Made by a program: the position numbers and the translations under genes. The notes beneath the pieces are model-generated. The model was not told the origin of the DNA. It ran no database searches and worked only from the letters and a program-made list of their open reading frames with translations. From CADEEN01 sp963751775 (GTDB lineage Bacteria > Pseudomonadota > Gammaproteobacteria > Burkholderiales > Burkholderiaceae_C), in assembly GCA_963751775.1 (NCBI GenBank), contig CAVVVW010000019.1:1-64000 (forward strand): 64,000 bases of DNA, read 5' to 3'. Below are positions 18,186 through 27,900 of the stretch, piece after piece; the stretch's first letter is position 1, and each line of letters starts with the position of its first letter.

Positions 18186-19211
18186 TCAATCGGCTACGTC
18201 CACTGCCGCGCCGGGCCGTGACGCCGCCGTGATCATGGCCTCGAGCACGTGCATCGCGCGCACCCCGTCGGCAATCGTCGGCAGATCGGTCGCCTGACCG
18301 TCCAGCTGCGCAAAGAAGGCGCCGAACAACGCGTTGTAGCCCTTGAAGTCCTCATTCGCCGCGGCGGTGAAGTTCGGCTTCCATCTCAACGTGTCGACAC
18401 CGTCCGATAGCGAGGCCAGCGGGTCGTCGGACTTGAACGGCGGGTTGCGGAAGTACTCGACCTCGATCACGCCGTTGACCTCGACTCGCCGGTGGTCGCC
18501 CATGATCTGCAGCCGCTCCATTGGCGTGCCGCGCGATTGCAGCGTGCCGAGCAGCACGGTGCCGATGGCGCCGTTGGCAAAGCCGAAATGAACGTGCAGC
18601 AATAGCTTGCCGGGCTCGATTTCGTTGCGAAACACGGTCACCCGCGTCACCGGCGCGACGAAGTAGCGCACCAGGTCCATGTAGTGGACGCAGTGATGAA
18701 GGTAGAAGCCCGTGTAGTCGACGTTGCCGGCAAAGTAGGTCGGCGCGGTCATGTATTCGCCGAAGAAGCCGGCCACGGCGCCGAACTCGGGGCTCATGAC
18801 GACGTTGTAGGCGATGCGATTGGCGGTGGAGTAGCGCTTCATGAAGCCGACGCCGACGGTGCGCCCTGCCGCGGCGGCTGCGTCGGCGATCGCCTGGGCA
18901 TCGGCGGCGTTGGCGCCGCAGGGCTTTTCCATGAACACGTGGCAGCCACGTTGCAGGGCCGCGATCGACAGGTCGCGGTGCGCCACCGGCCCGGCGGCCA
19001 TGCCGACGACGTCGACGCCCGCAAGCGCCAGCAACTCGCGGTGGTCGGTTGCGATGTGCGCGACGCCGTAGCGCTTGCCGACGCGCGCCGCCACCTCGGC
19101 ATTCAGGTCACAGACTCCAACCAGTTCGACGTCGTGCCGCATCAATTGCGGCAGCAACATCTGTTCGGCATGGCGGCCGCAGCCGATCCAGACCATGCGG
19201 CGCTTGCTCAT
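18186..19211 (-). CDS. Gfo/Idh/MocA family oxidoreductase
   Basis: A 341-residue NAD(P)-dependent sugar or polyol dehydrogenase. The N-terminal Rossmann motif is VWIGCGRHAEQ, the family E-K-P element is VFMEKPCGANA, and the catalytic-region histidines are in GFYLHHCVHYMDLVRYF. It is the last gene of the six-gene operon starting at 24827, separated from the epimerase gene by about 70 nt of repeat-like DNA. It probably oxidises the imported sugar or its epimerised product. The exact substrate cannot be told. Confidence 0.87.
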   Translation of the reverse strand: MSKRRMVWIGCGRHAEQMLLPQLMRHDVELVGVCDLNAEVAARVGKRYGVAHIATDHRELLALAGVDVVGMAAGPVAHRDLSIAALQRGCHVFMEKPCGANAADAQAIADAAAAAGRTVGVGFMKRYSTANRIAYNVVMSPEFGAVAGFFGEYMTAPTYFAGNVDYTGFYLHHCVHYMDLVRYFVAPVTRVTVFRNEIEPGKLLLHVHFGFANGAIGTVLLGTLQSRGTPMERLQIMGDHRRVEVNGVIEVEYFRNPPFKSDDPLASLSDGVDTLRWKPNFTAAANEDFKGYNALFGAFFAQLDGQATDLPTIADGVRAMHVLEAMITAASRPGAAVDVAD

Positions 19212-19275
19212 GTGAGCCCCCCAGGGCCTGCGGCCCGTCCCCCCAAGGGGGAGCGAACGCCTTCGGACGGCCGTG
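19212..19275. repeat. REP-like GC-rich hairpin element
   Basis: The gap between the dehydrogenase and epimerase genes holds stacked short palindromes: GGGCC-TGC-GGCCC, CCCCC-AA-GGGGG and GGCCG/CGGCC-type arms. Similar C-run/G-run hairpins are dispersed in Burkholderiales genomes. Within an operon such an element may affect mRNA stability or partial termination. I see only this one copy in the window. Confidence 0.5.
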
Positions 19276-19281
19276 CGGCGT

Positions 19282-20166
19282 TCATGTGCGGGCTCCGTTG
19301 AGGTGCAGCAGGTTGCGCAGGAACGAGCAGGCCGCCGTCAGGTCAGCCTGTTCGTCGTGCGCCGGCGGCTTCCATTGCGCGAACGGGATGCCGATGCGCT
19401 CGTCGGTGCGACGGAAGGGTTCGAGCGTGATCCAGCCGCGATAGTCGATGTCGCCCAATGCGCGAACGACCTCGGTCCAGTCGATGTGGCCACTACCCAG
19501 ATGCCCGCGGTGGTTCTCGTTGGCCTGGAAGTGGATCAAGTGCCGCCCTGCGGCGCGGATCGCGCCGGCGATGTGGTCGTCTTCCATGTTCATGTGGAAG
19601 GTGTCGAGCACGAGTCCGACGGCATCATGGTCCACCAGACCCATCAGGGCGACACCCTGCCGCGTGGTGTTGAGCACGTCGGTCTCGAAGCGGTTGAGCG
19701 GCTCGACGCCGAGCCGAACGCCCGCCGCGGCGGCAATCGGCGCCGCCTCGCACAGGCCTTCGACGCACCAGGCCTGGCGGCGCTGGCGCAGGTCTTCGTC
19801 CACCGGATGCGGCGCGCGGGCGGCGAACACCAGCGGGTTGCCGTACAGCGGACCCCCCACCACCCCGGCCCCCAGGGCATGCGCCACTTCGACGCAATAG
19901 CGCAGATAGTCGCGCCCTGCCCTGCGCCGCGCGTCGTCGTCGGAGCAAAGGTTGCGGTCGAGGTTGACACGGGCCGCCAGCGCCACGCCAAGGCCCTCGC
20001 CGTCGAGCGCGCGCCGGGTGGCCGCCAGATCGAGTTCACCCGGCTCGGGCACCAGCAACTCGACGAAGTCGAAGCCGGCCGCACGCCAGCGTGCGAACTG
20101 CCGGAAATGTGCGGCCGTGAACGGTCGCGTGTGCTGCATCGAGATGATGCCGATGGGATGGGTCAT
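19282..20166 (-). CDS. sugar phosphate isomerase/epimerase (xylose isomerase-like TIM barrel)
   Basis: A 294-residue TIM-barrel protein of the AP-endonuclease-2/D-tagatose-3-epimerase superfamily. The expected metal-ligand positions appear in LGVEPLNRFETD, LVLDTFHMNMED, HFQANENHRGHLG and GWITLEPF. It starts 4 nt downstream of the second permease gene and so belongs to the sugar operon. It would isomerise or epimerise the imported ketose, inositol-like or sugar-acid substrate. Confidence 0.87.
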   Translation of the reverse strand: MTHPIGIISMQHTRPFTAAHFRQFARWRAAGFDFVELLVPEPGELDLAATRRALDGEGLGVALAARVNLDRNLCSDDDARRRAGRDYLRYCVEVAHALGAGVVGGPLYGNPLVFAARAPHPVDEDLRQRRQAWCVEGLCEAAPIAAAAGVRLGVEPLNRFETDVLNTTRQGVALMGLVDHDAVGLVLDTFHMNMEDDHIAGAIRAAGRHLIHFQANENHRGHLGSGHIDWTEVVRALGDIDYRGWITLEPFRRTDERIGIPFAQWKPPAHDEQADLTAACSFLRNLLHLNGART

Positions 20167-20170
20167 GGAT

Positions 20171-21016
20171 TCAGCCTTTCACGGCGCCTTGGGTCATGCC
20201 GGCGATCAAACGGGTCTGGATGGCCATGAACAGCAGCGTGACCGGCAACGCGCCGACCACGCCGCCGGCCGTCAGCAGGCCCCAGGCAATTTCGTACTCA
20301 CCGATCAGGGTCTGCACGGCCACCGTCAGCGTGCGCACGTCCTGGCCGGCGAGCACCGAGGCATACAGGTACTCGTTCCAGGAGGTGATGAAGATGTAGA
20401 TGCCGGTGGCGATCACCCCCGGCATGGCCAGTGGCAGCACCACCTTGACCATCGCGCCGAGCGCCGTGCAGCCGTCGACCATCGCCGCCTCGTCCAGGCT
20501 GCGCGGGATGGCATCGAAGTAGCTCGTCATCATCCAGGTCGCGAACGGGATCGAGAACGTCGAATGCGCGAGGATCAGCGCCAGGTGCGTGTCCAGGATG
20601 CCGAGCACACGCATGGTGATGAACAGCGGGATGATCAACAGGATCAAAGGGAACATGTTGATCAGCAGGAACGTCAGCATCAGCGTGCGCCGGCCGGCGA
20701 AGCGGTAGCGTGAGAACGCATAGGCCGCCGTCAGGCTCAATGCGAGCCCGACCACCACCGTGCCCAGCGCCACCACGAGACTGTGGCCGAGGTTGACGAC
20801 GAAAGTCGTCTTCGTGAACAGGCGCAGGTAGTTTGCCGGCGTCAATGCTTCGGGCAGCAGCGTGCGCTGCGGTGAGAAAAGGGTGGCCTCGGGCCGCACC
20901 GAGGTGATCAGCATCCACAGATAGGGCCCGATCGCGAACAGCACGATGACGAGCATCGGCAGGTGCAGCGTCAGAGCGCGCTGCAGAGCGGTCGGGCGCG
21001 GACCTGCGATGTTCAT
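20171..21016 (-). CDS. carbohydrate ABC transporter permease (MalG-like)
   Basis: A 281-residue inner-membrane permease of the CUT1/MalG type with about six transmembrane helices. The cytoplasmic EAA loop, which docks the ATPase, is visible as SLDEAAMVDGCTALGAMVKV. The ATG at 21016 overlaps the upstream permease stop (ATGA). A longer open frame upstream is a shadow. No gene for the cognate ATPase is in the operon. Confidence 0.92.
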   Translation of the reverse strand: MNIAGPRPTALQRALTLHLPMLVIVLFAIGPYLWMLITSVRPEATLFSPQRTLLPEALTPANYLRLFTKTTFVVNLGHSLVVALGTVVVGLALSLTAAYAFSRYRFAGRRTLMLTFLLINMFPLILLIIPLFITMRVLGILDTHLALILAHSTFSIPFATWMMTSYFDAIPRSLDEAAMVDGCTALGAMVKVVLPLAMPGVIATGIYIFITSWNEYLYASVLAGQDVRTLTVAVQTLIGEYEIAWGLLTAGGVVGALPVTLLFMAIQTRLIAGMTQGAVKG

Positions 21017-21909
21017 TGCAGGTTCTTGCCGACACGGCGCAGGTAGACGGCGATCAGGCCGAGCAGCAGCACCGAGAAGGTCACCGCCAGCGCCGTGCCG
21101 TAGCCGAAATCCATGCTGCCGTAGGTGCGCTTGAAGGCATACAGCGGCAGCGTGTGCGTCGCGTAGCCGGGGCCGCCGCCGGTCATGACGACGATGACAT
21201 CGATCGAATTGGCGACCCAGATCAGGCGCAGCATCACCGCCGTCACCAGCACGCCCTTCAGGCCCGGCAACGTGACCTCGCGGAACTGTTGCCACGCTGT
21301 CGCGCCATCGATGGCGGCGGCTTCGTACAACGCGGACGGGATCGCCTGCAGGCCTGCCAGGATCATGATCGCGAAGAACGGGAAGCCCTGCCACACCAGC
21401 GCCAGGATGATCGCGTACAACGCCGTGCCCGGCTGCGCGAGCCACGGTACGGCCTCGCTGACCAGGCCGACGCGGAGCAGCAGATCATTGAACAGGCCGA
21501 CCTGCGGCTGATACATCCACGACCACATCAGCGCGATCACCACGCTGGGCAGCGCCCACGGGATCAGGATCAGGCTGCGTGCCACGCCACGCCACCAGAA
21601 ACGCTGGTTGAGCAACAGTGCGGCAGCCATGCCGAGCAGCAACTGCAGCGGCACCGTGAGCCCGATCCAGACCAAGGTGCGGCCGAGCGACGACCACGCC
21701 ACCGGGTCCTGCGCGACCGCCAGGTAGTTGTCCAGACCGACGAAGCGCACGTCGCGCGGCTTCCAGAGGATGTTGTGGTACGTGCTGGTCACCACGGCCT
21801 GCAACATCGGCAGGAACACCAGTGCCAGCGTCGCCAACACCGCCGGCGACAGCAGCACGTACGGCAGGGCGTCGAACCGTCGCGGTCGACGCCCTTGGGT
21901 CAAGTTCAC
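21013..21909 (-). CDS. carbohydrate ABC transporter permease (MalF-like)
   Basis: A 298-residue inner-membrane permease with about six helices and the EAA loop ALYEAAAIDGATAWQQFREV. It uses a GTG start at 21909-21907, overlapping the binding-protein stop (GTGA), which points to translational coupling. It pairs with the MalG-like permease to form the membrane channel of the sugar importer. Confidence 0.92.
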   Translation of the reverse strand: MNLTQGRRPRRFDALPYVLLSPAVLATLALVFLPMLQAVVTSTYHNILWKPRDVRFVGLDNYLAVAQDPVAWSSLGRTLVWIGLTVPLQLLLGMAAALLLNQRFWWRGVARSLILIPWALPSVVIALMWSWMYQPQVGLFNDLLLRVGLVSEAVPWLAQPGTALYAIILALVWQGFPFFAIMILAGLQAIPSALYEAAAIDGATAWQQFREVTLPGLKGVLVTAVMLRLIWVANSIDVIVVMTGGGPGYATHTLPLYAFKRTYGSMDFGYGTALAVTFSVLLLGLIAVYLRRVGKNLQ

Positions 21910-23138
21910 TTGCTGGCGTAGTGCTTGGCGATGGCCTCCATCATCTGCGCCGACGTGATCTCACCGTTGAGCGCGCGCTGCATGTTGGTCGGCCAGACGT
22001 TGGAGACGAAGTCCGATGTCTGCGGCACCAGCGGCAGGATGGCCGCGAACGGCAGTGAATCGGCCGTCGCCTTGGCGAATCGCGGCTGGAAGCTCACCTG
22101 GCCGACACCGCTCTTGGTGACCGTCATCTGGCCTGTCGCGCCGACGAACTTGACGTTGCCCTCGCGCTCCGACAGGTAGGCCATCCATTTCCACGCCGCG
22201 GGCTTGACCGTGCTGGCCTTGAACATGGCGTTCGATTCGTCGCCGAACGAGGTCCAGCGTTTGCCGCCGCAAGCTGGCACCGGCACGGCCGAGACCTTGT
22301 CACCGTGCGTGTCGTGCATCGTCTTGGACGAGCCGATGTGATGGAAGATCATCGCCGTCTGCCCCGACTTGAAGCCGTTGATGATCTCGTTGAAGCCATC
22401 GTTGGGCGCCGACGGCGGCACCACCTTGTTCGTGCGCATCAGGTCGATATAGAGCTGGTTGGCCGCGATCGCCTTGGGCGTCGTCAGCTCGGCCGGTTTC
22501 AGGGCCACCTGCGACAGCACGAACGGGCCCCAGTTGTCCTGCCCACCGCGGCCGCCCCGCATGCCGAAGCCGAATTGCGGGGTGCCGCCGTTGGCGGCCG
22601 CAGGCACGGTCAGCTTCTTGGCGGCATTGACGAAGTCTTCACAGGTGGCGGGCGGCGTGAGGCCGGCCTTGGCAAACAGATCGGCGCGGTAGTAGAGGTA
22701 GATCACCACGTACTGCAGCGGCAGGTAGTACTGCTTGCCATCGTGGCCCTTGTTCAATTCGAGCAGGTTGTCGCCGAGGTCGGCCTTGCCGGACCACGAG
22801 GCCACCTGCGCATCGATCGGCTCGAGCGCGCCCATTTCGATCAGCTGCGGCTGATTGGCCAGCTTGACCATTGCCACATCGGGCGCCTTGCCCCCGGCGA
22901 TGGTCGTATACAGGCGGTCGTAGTAGTTGTTCCAGGGAATGTTCTGCGCGTTGATCGTGATGCCGGGGTTCTTGGCCTGGAAATCGGCGACCAGGCTGTC
23001 CATGATCTTGGTCTGCTCCGGGTTGTCGAAGTGATACCAGTACTGAACTGTCTGCTGGGCCGCGGCCGGCACAGCGGCCAGGGCGAATGTCAGACCCGCC
23101 AGGCAAGCCAGGCGGCGGGTGATCGAGGATGTGTTCAT
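21906..23138 (-). CDS. extracellular sugar-binding protein of ABC transporter
   Basis: A 410-residue family 1 solute-binding protein. A signal peptide covers about residues 1-28 (LACLAGLTFALAAVPAAAQQ). Mature-protein features include VQYWYHFDNPEQTKIMDSLV and ITINAQNIPWNNYYDRLYTT, as in CUT1 binding proteins. GGAG lies 8 nt before the ATG. It follows the GntR-hydrolase gene by 45 nt. The ligand is unknown; neighbours suggest a sugar, polyol or glycoside. Confidence 0.92.
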   Translation of the reverse strand: MNTSSITRRLACLAGLTFALAAVPAAAQQTVQYWYHFDNPEQTKIMDSLVADFQAKNPGITINAQNIPWNNYYDRLYTTIAGGKAPDVAMVKLANQPQLIEMGALEPIDAQVASWSGKADLGDNLLELNKGHDGKQYYLPLQYVVIYLYYRADLFAKAGLTPPATCEDFVNAAKKLTVPAAANGGTPQFGFGMRGGRGGQDNWGPFVLSQVALKPAELTTPKAIAANQLYIDLMRTNKVVPPSAPNDGFNEIINGFKSGQTAMIFHHIGSSKTMHDTHGDKVSAVPVPACGGKRWTSFGDESNAMFKASTVKPAAWKWMAYLSEREGNVKFVGATGQMTVTKSGVGQVSFQPRFAKATADSLPFAAILPLVPQTSDFVSNVWPTNMQRALNGEITSAQMMEAIAKHYASK

Positions 23139-23183
23139 CAGGTGTCTCCAGGTGGGAATCGATGCTCGTGCGTGACCCGCGGG

Positions 23184-24827
23184 TCACTCGGTGGGTCGCC
23201 GCCCGCGCAGGAACGCGGCGGCATCGCGGAACGCTTGGCGGGCTTCGGGCAGCTCACTGCCCATCTGCATGAAGCCGTGATTGACGCCGGCGTAGCGGCG
23301 GAACTCGAAGGGCGTGTCGGTCTCGGCGAGGCGCTTGGCCAGCATGGCGCTGTCGTCGAACAGCGGGTCGAGCTCGGCGCCGGTGACCAGCAGCGGCGGC
23401 AAGCCGTGCAGGCCGGCATGCAGCGGCGACACGCGCGGGTCGTCGGGGCTGCCGCGGCCGCCGGCTAGGTAATGCGCGCGGTACCAGGCCATCTTCGCGC
23501 TCGACAGACCGAAACTGCCATCGCCGCAGCGGCGATGCGACAGTGTCGTGTGATCGGCGCTGTACACGCCGTAGAACAGCAGCGCGGCATCGGGCAGCGC
23601 TTCACCGGCGTCGCGCAAGTCGATCATCATGGCCAGCGCCAGATTGGCTCCGGCCGAGTCGCCGGCAACAACCCACGGCCCGGCGCCCTGCGCGGCCTGG
23701 CTGCGCAGCCAACGCCAGGCCCATAGGCAGTCGTTCAGGCCATTTGGGAACGGCGCTTCGGGCGCCAGGCCGTAGTCGAAACCGATCACCTCGCAGCCCG
23801 TTTGATCGGCCAGCCGCGCCATGGCGCCGCGGTGCGTCTGCACGTTGCCGAAGACCCAGCCGCCACCGTGCAGGTAGACGACAGTGCCGCGACTTGTCTT
23901 CGCGCCCGTCGCCGTCGTTGCGGCTCGTACACGCAGCGCCGCCATGCCCTCCCCGCCGGCCCGGCCGGGCCGCGGCGGCGCGGGGATCGCGAAGGCGTGC
24001 AGCCGGTATTGGCCATCATCGAGGCGGTTCCAGCGCAGGTTGATGGCGTCGAACTGGCGTCGCGCGGCGTCGAGCGGCAGCGTCGTGATGTCGGGCAAGC
24101 CGGCGTCTTCGCGTTGTACCCGCTGCCACAGTTTGGCCAGGCGCAGTGCCATGTGTGGCGGGGTGTCGTCTTGCACCGAATCGTCGCCGACCACGCTCTC
24201 GATGTGGTGCCGCAGCACACGCTCGGCTTCGGCCTGCTGGCCCGATTCCAGCGCCGCGACGATGCGCCAATGGCGGCGGGCGGTCTCCATCAAGCTGCGC
24301 GGCGCCACGTCGAGGGCGATCTTGTTGCGGTGGTTGTACAGCGAACAGCGGGTGAGCACCGGCACCAGAGACGGCATGTCGGCCCACTGGAACAGCGTGA
24401 CGTGGAACTGCTGGTCCAACTCGAACAGGCCGTATTCGTCGGCCGCTGCGGCAGCAGCTTCCATGTCGTGCACCAACGTCGACAGCTGAGCGATCTGTTC
24501 ACGCCCGATGCGCGGCAGCGAATGGCTCAGTGCCTGAGACTCCAGATGCGCACGCAGGCTGAGAAAGGCCTTCGCCTCGACGGCGGACACCGGCGTCACG
24601 ATCGTGCCGCCGTAGCCCTTGCGCACGATCAACCCGTCCTCCTGCAAGCGCAACATCGCTTCGCGCACGGTGCCCTGGCTGCAACCCATCGTCGCGGCAA
24701 TCTCGAGTTCGACCAGCGGCTGGCCAGGCAGCACGCGCGACAGCATGATCTGCTGCTTCAGCCAGGCGTGTACGTCGCCGGCCTTGCGCTTGGGTGCCGT
24801 GAGCGAAATGACAGGGCGGTCGTTCAT
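23184..24827 (-). CDS. GntR/FCD transcription factor fused to alpha/beta-hydrolase (HSL-type esterase)
   Basis: A 547-residue protein with two normally separate functions. Residues about 15-80 form a GntR winged helix (ATMGCSQGTVREAMLRLQED). Residues about 85-212 form an FCD ligand domain with candidate metal residues D138, H142, H186 and H207/H208. Residues about 240-545 form a hormone-sensitive-lipase-type hydrolase with the oxyanion loop HGGGW (320-324), nucleophile S391 in GDSAG, D487 and H517, so the triad is complete. The ATG at 24827 is preferred over an upstream one at 24863. It heads the sugar operon, and palindromes upstream suggest autoregulation. A regulator that can also cleave an ester ligand is my inference. 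There is no sign of a stop or frameshift between the domains. Confidence 0.88.
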   Translation of the reverse strand: MNDRPVISLTAPKRKAGDVHAWLKQQIMLSRVLPGQPLVELEIAATMGCSQGTVREAMLRLQEDGLIVRKGYGGTIVTPVSAVEAKAFLSLRAHLESQALSHSLPRIGREQIAQLSTLVHDMEAAAAAADEYGLFELDQQFHVTLFQWADMPSLVPVLTRCSLYNHRNKIALDVAPRSLMETARRHWRIVAALESGQQAEAERVLRHHIESVVGDDSVQDDTPPHMALRLAKLWQRVQREDAGLPDITTLPLDAARRQFDAINLRWNRLDDGQYRLHAFAIPAPPRPGRAGGEGMAALRVRAATTATGAKTSRGTVVYLHGGGWVFGNVQTHRGAMARLADQTGCEVIGFDYGLAPEAPFPNGLNDCLWAWRWLRSQAAQGAGPWVVAGDSAGANLALAMMIDLRDAGEALPDAALLFYGVYSADHTTLSHRRCGDGSFGLSSAKMAWYRAHYLAGGRGSPDDPRVSPLHAGLHGLPPLLVTGAELDPLFDDSAMLAKRLAETDTPFEFRRYAGVNHGFMQMGSELPEARQAFRDAAAFLRGRRPTE

Positions 24828-24838
24828 GCAATCGACAT

Positions 24839-24915
24839 TATCGATACTGCAAGCGTACCGCACTCAGCAGGTGCCGGCATTGGTGTTTGTGCCGGGTTCG
24901 GCGCAGTATCGATAC
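24839..24915. promoter_or_regulatory. paired palindromic operators (TATCGATAC) upstream of the GntR-hydrolase operon
   Basis: TATCGATACTGC (24839-24850) recurs exactly in inverted orientation as GCAGTATCGATA (24903-24914). The distal site extends to the perfect palindrome GTATCGATAC (24906-24915), and GTATC follows again 3 nt later. The proximal copy overlaps GATAAT (minus strand, 24842-24837), a possible -10 element just before the ATG at 24827. Centre-to-centre spacing is about 67 nt, near six helical turns, which would suit looping or cooperative binding. The encoded GntR domain is the obvious candidate ligand. Confidence 0.6.
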
Positions 24916-24961
24916 CGAGTATCACGCAAGGCGCACCACAGCGGCAGGGTCAGCGGAACGG

Positions 24962-27900
24962 CTACTTGAGCGTGAACTCCGCGCGCATCGGTTTGCCCTT
25001 GTCCTTGGCCTCCCCGTCGCCGAGTTTGGGCGCAGTAAGAAAGACGCGCTCGGCCGGCACCGCACCGTTTTCGACGAGATAGCCCTTCGCCACCTGCGCG
25101 CGGCGATTGGCCAATTGGCGCAGATCTTCGTCCGTCACCGGTGCGTTGGTGAGCATCAGGTTTTCCATCTCGGGTACCGGCAGGTCCTTGGCCAGGCCGA
25201 TGACGTTGCGCGGCTTGGGAAACTTCTCCTCGCCATAGGCGGCCTTGAGCAGCACCGCATACTCGTCCTTGCCAACCGAGACCTCATCGACGGAAGCTGG
25301 TGCTTTGCCTTCGCGCGTCAGCCGCTTCATCTTCTCGGCCCTCAGGCGCGAGTCGAGATAGGCCTGCTTCAGGCCTTCACGATCACTGCCGACGTCGACA
25401 CGCCCCGTCACCTCCATCTTCAGCGATGGCCGGTCGTTCAACGCCTTGGCAAGTGTGTCCAGGCGCTTGCTGGAGTCGCCGTCGAGCGCCGCGCTGCCAG
25501 CGGCGTATTCGACGTAGGACAGTTCCTGGTTGCCGCCGAACGCAGACGCCAGCGCCGAAAAAGGCGCGGTGATGATCTTCGTCAACAGGTTGACGATCAC
25601 GCGCACGATCAGGCCGCCGACGCTGAATTGCGGATCGTCCAGCGAGCCGGAGATCGGCAGGTCGATGTCGATGACGCCATTGCGATCCTTCAGCAACGAC
25701 ACGGCGAGCAGCACCGGTAGCTTGGTGGCGGTCGGGCTCTCGACTCTTGCGCCGAAGGTGAGCTGGTCCAGGTGGACGTTGTTCTCGGCGGCGAGCTTGC
25801 GGTTCTCGATCAGGTACTTCACGCTCACCGACAGCTTGCCCTTCTCGATGCCGTAACCGGCGTACTTGACAGAGTACGGCGTGAGGGGCGGCAACTCGAT
25901 GTCGCGCGCCGAGGCCTTGATATCGAGCAGCAGGTCCTTTGCCAGTGGATTCAAGCGCCCGACGATCTCAACTGGCGCGCTGTTGTCCACCTTGCCTCGC
26001 AGGTCCAGGTCGGCCGTCTTCTCCGGCGTCATTTCCGTGACGCTGCCCCCGATCCCGGTGAGGTTGGCCGAAAAGTTCGGCTTGATGAAGAAATCGCTGA
26101 AGTTGACGTTGCCACCCTGCAGCGTGATCTTGCCGACGCGGATATTGGGCGGCAGGCCAGGCGCGGGCGCGGGTTCTGTTGCACGCGCCGCCGAAGCGGC
26201 TTCGGTGGCGGGCTTGGGTGGCGTCTCCGCGGCGGTCGTCGTCGGCGCCGTGGTCGAAACCCCGGGCTGGCTCTGCCCAACGACGACATTCTGCAGATTC
26301 AGCGTGCCATCGCCGTTGACGATGAGGCGCGAATAGAAGTCCGCCAGCGCAACTTCGCCGATGTCGACCTTCAGCGGCTCCAGATCGACATCGATGCCGC
26401 CGACGAACAAGGACTTCCACTTCAGCAGATCCTGCTGGCTCGACTTGTCGACGGTCGCGAAGTCGGCCAGGTTCAGCTCGCCCGCATACCCCGCGCGCAT
26501 TGGCGTGCCGGGGGCAGCGTTCACGTGCAGGTTGCCGTGAGTGGAGAGCAGCCCCGACGTGACAGTCACGTTGACCTTGTCGTCGACGAAGCGCTGCATC
26601 GGCGCGATATCCAGCGCGCGCATGTCCACACGCAGGCGCGCCGTCGGCGGGTTGATCCCGAACGGGCCCGCGACCGTCAGCGTGCCTTTGCGATTGATGG
26701 TGGCCTTCAGCGACGCGCTCGCCTTCCCGCCCGGCGCCGTCGAGAAGTTCAGGACCGTGACGGCGAGCGGCTCGACGGACCAGGTGAACGCATCGTCCCG
26801 CGTGCGGTCTTCGAGGCGGATCGCATAGTTGTCGATCGCCGCTTTGCGCCATTCGATCAGGAACGGCTTGTCCCGCGCTGCGTCCGTCGGCACGCCGGCG
26901 GGTGGTGAGGTTGCTGGCGGCAAGAGCCTTGCCAGGTCGATGCTGCCATCGCGTTCACGGACCGCATTCAGGCGCAGTCCCTTCGAGGTTATCTCGCCAA
27001 GTGCGACGCGACGCGCCACGAGGTCGAATGCACCGTCGTGCAGGTTGAAGTTCGCGAGCCGCAGGAAATCCGACTTCGCGCGCGGCTGCCGCATCGCGAT
27101 GTCCGCCACCGTCGCCTCGATGCCCTCGAGCACCAGATACGGCGCAGCGTCCTTGCCTTGGTAGTTGAATCGCGTGCCCGCGTCGAGGCGGCCGGACGTC
27201 AGCTCGGCGGCCAGGAACGGCTCTGCGAGCGGCCACAGCCGCGGCAGGGAGAGCTTCTCGATGCGCACCTTCCCGCTGGCCTCGATCGGCTGCAACGCCG
27301 CCTCACCGTCAAGCGCAATGGTTTCCTTCAGATCGGTCAGTCCGGTGACCTCGAAGATCAGACGTGAACCGGGCGCGCTGGAGACTTTGCGCACCGAGCA
27401 GTGCAGCTCGCTCAGTTCGAGCTGGATCGGACGCGTGCCGCGCTCGTCCAACCAGTGGACCAGCCCGCCATGGACGCTGAACTCATCGAGCCGGTAGGTC
27501 AATGGTCGTGCCGGCTCGGGCTCGGTTTTCGGGACACTCGTCGGCGCATCGGCCTGGAACAGGCGAGCCACGGCGAACTCGCCGCCCTTGTCACGGCGCA
27601 CCCAGATCTCCGGAGACGCCACCGCAAGCTTCGAAACCTCATATCGTCCAGCGAGTGGCTCGATAGCGGCGAGCTCGGCCGCGATCGAGGCCAGGCGCAA
27701 CAGGGGCCCGCCGGTCGGGAAATCCGCCGCCACCGACTTCAGGTTGGTGCGACCCGCGATCACGATCGTAGGCGCCTTGTCGGCAGGCTGCGCGAAGGTC
27801 ACATCGAGATTGAGGTCGAGCTTGGCCGATACGAGATTGACAGGCAGCCGCGCCGGCGAGTACACGACCAGCGGTGCGACATCGAAGTCGCGCAGATCGA

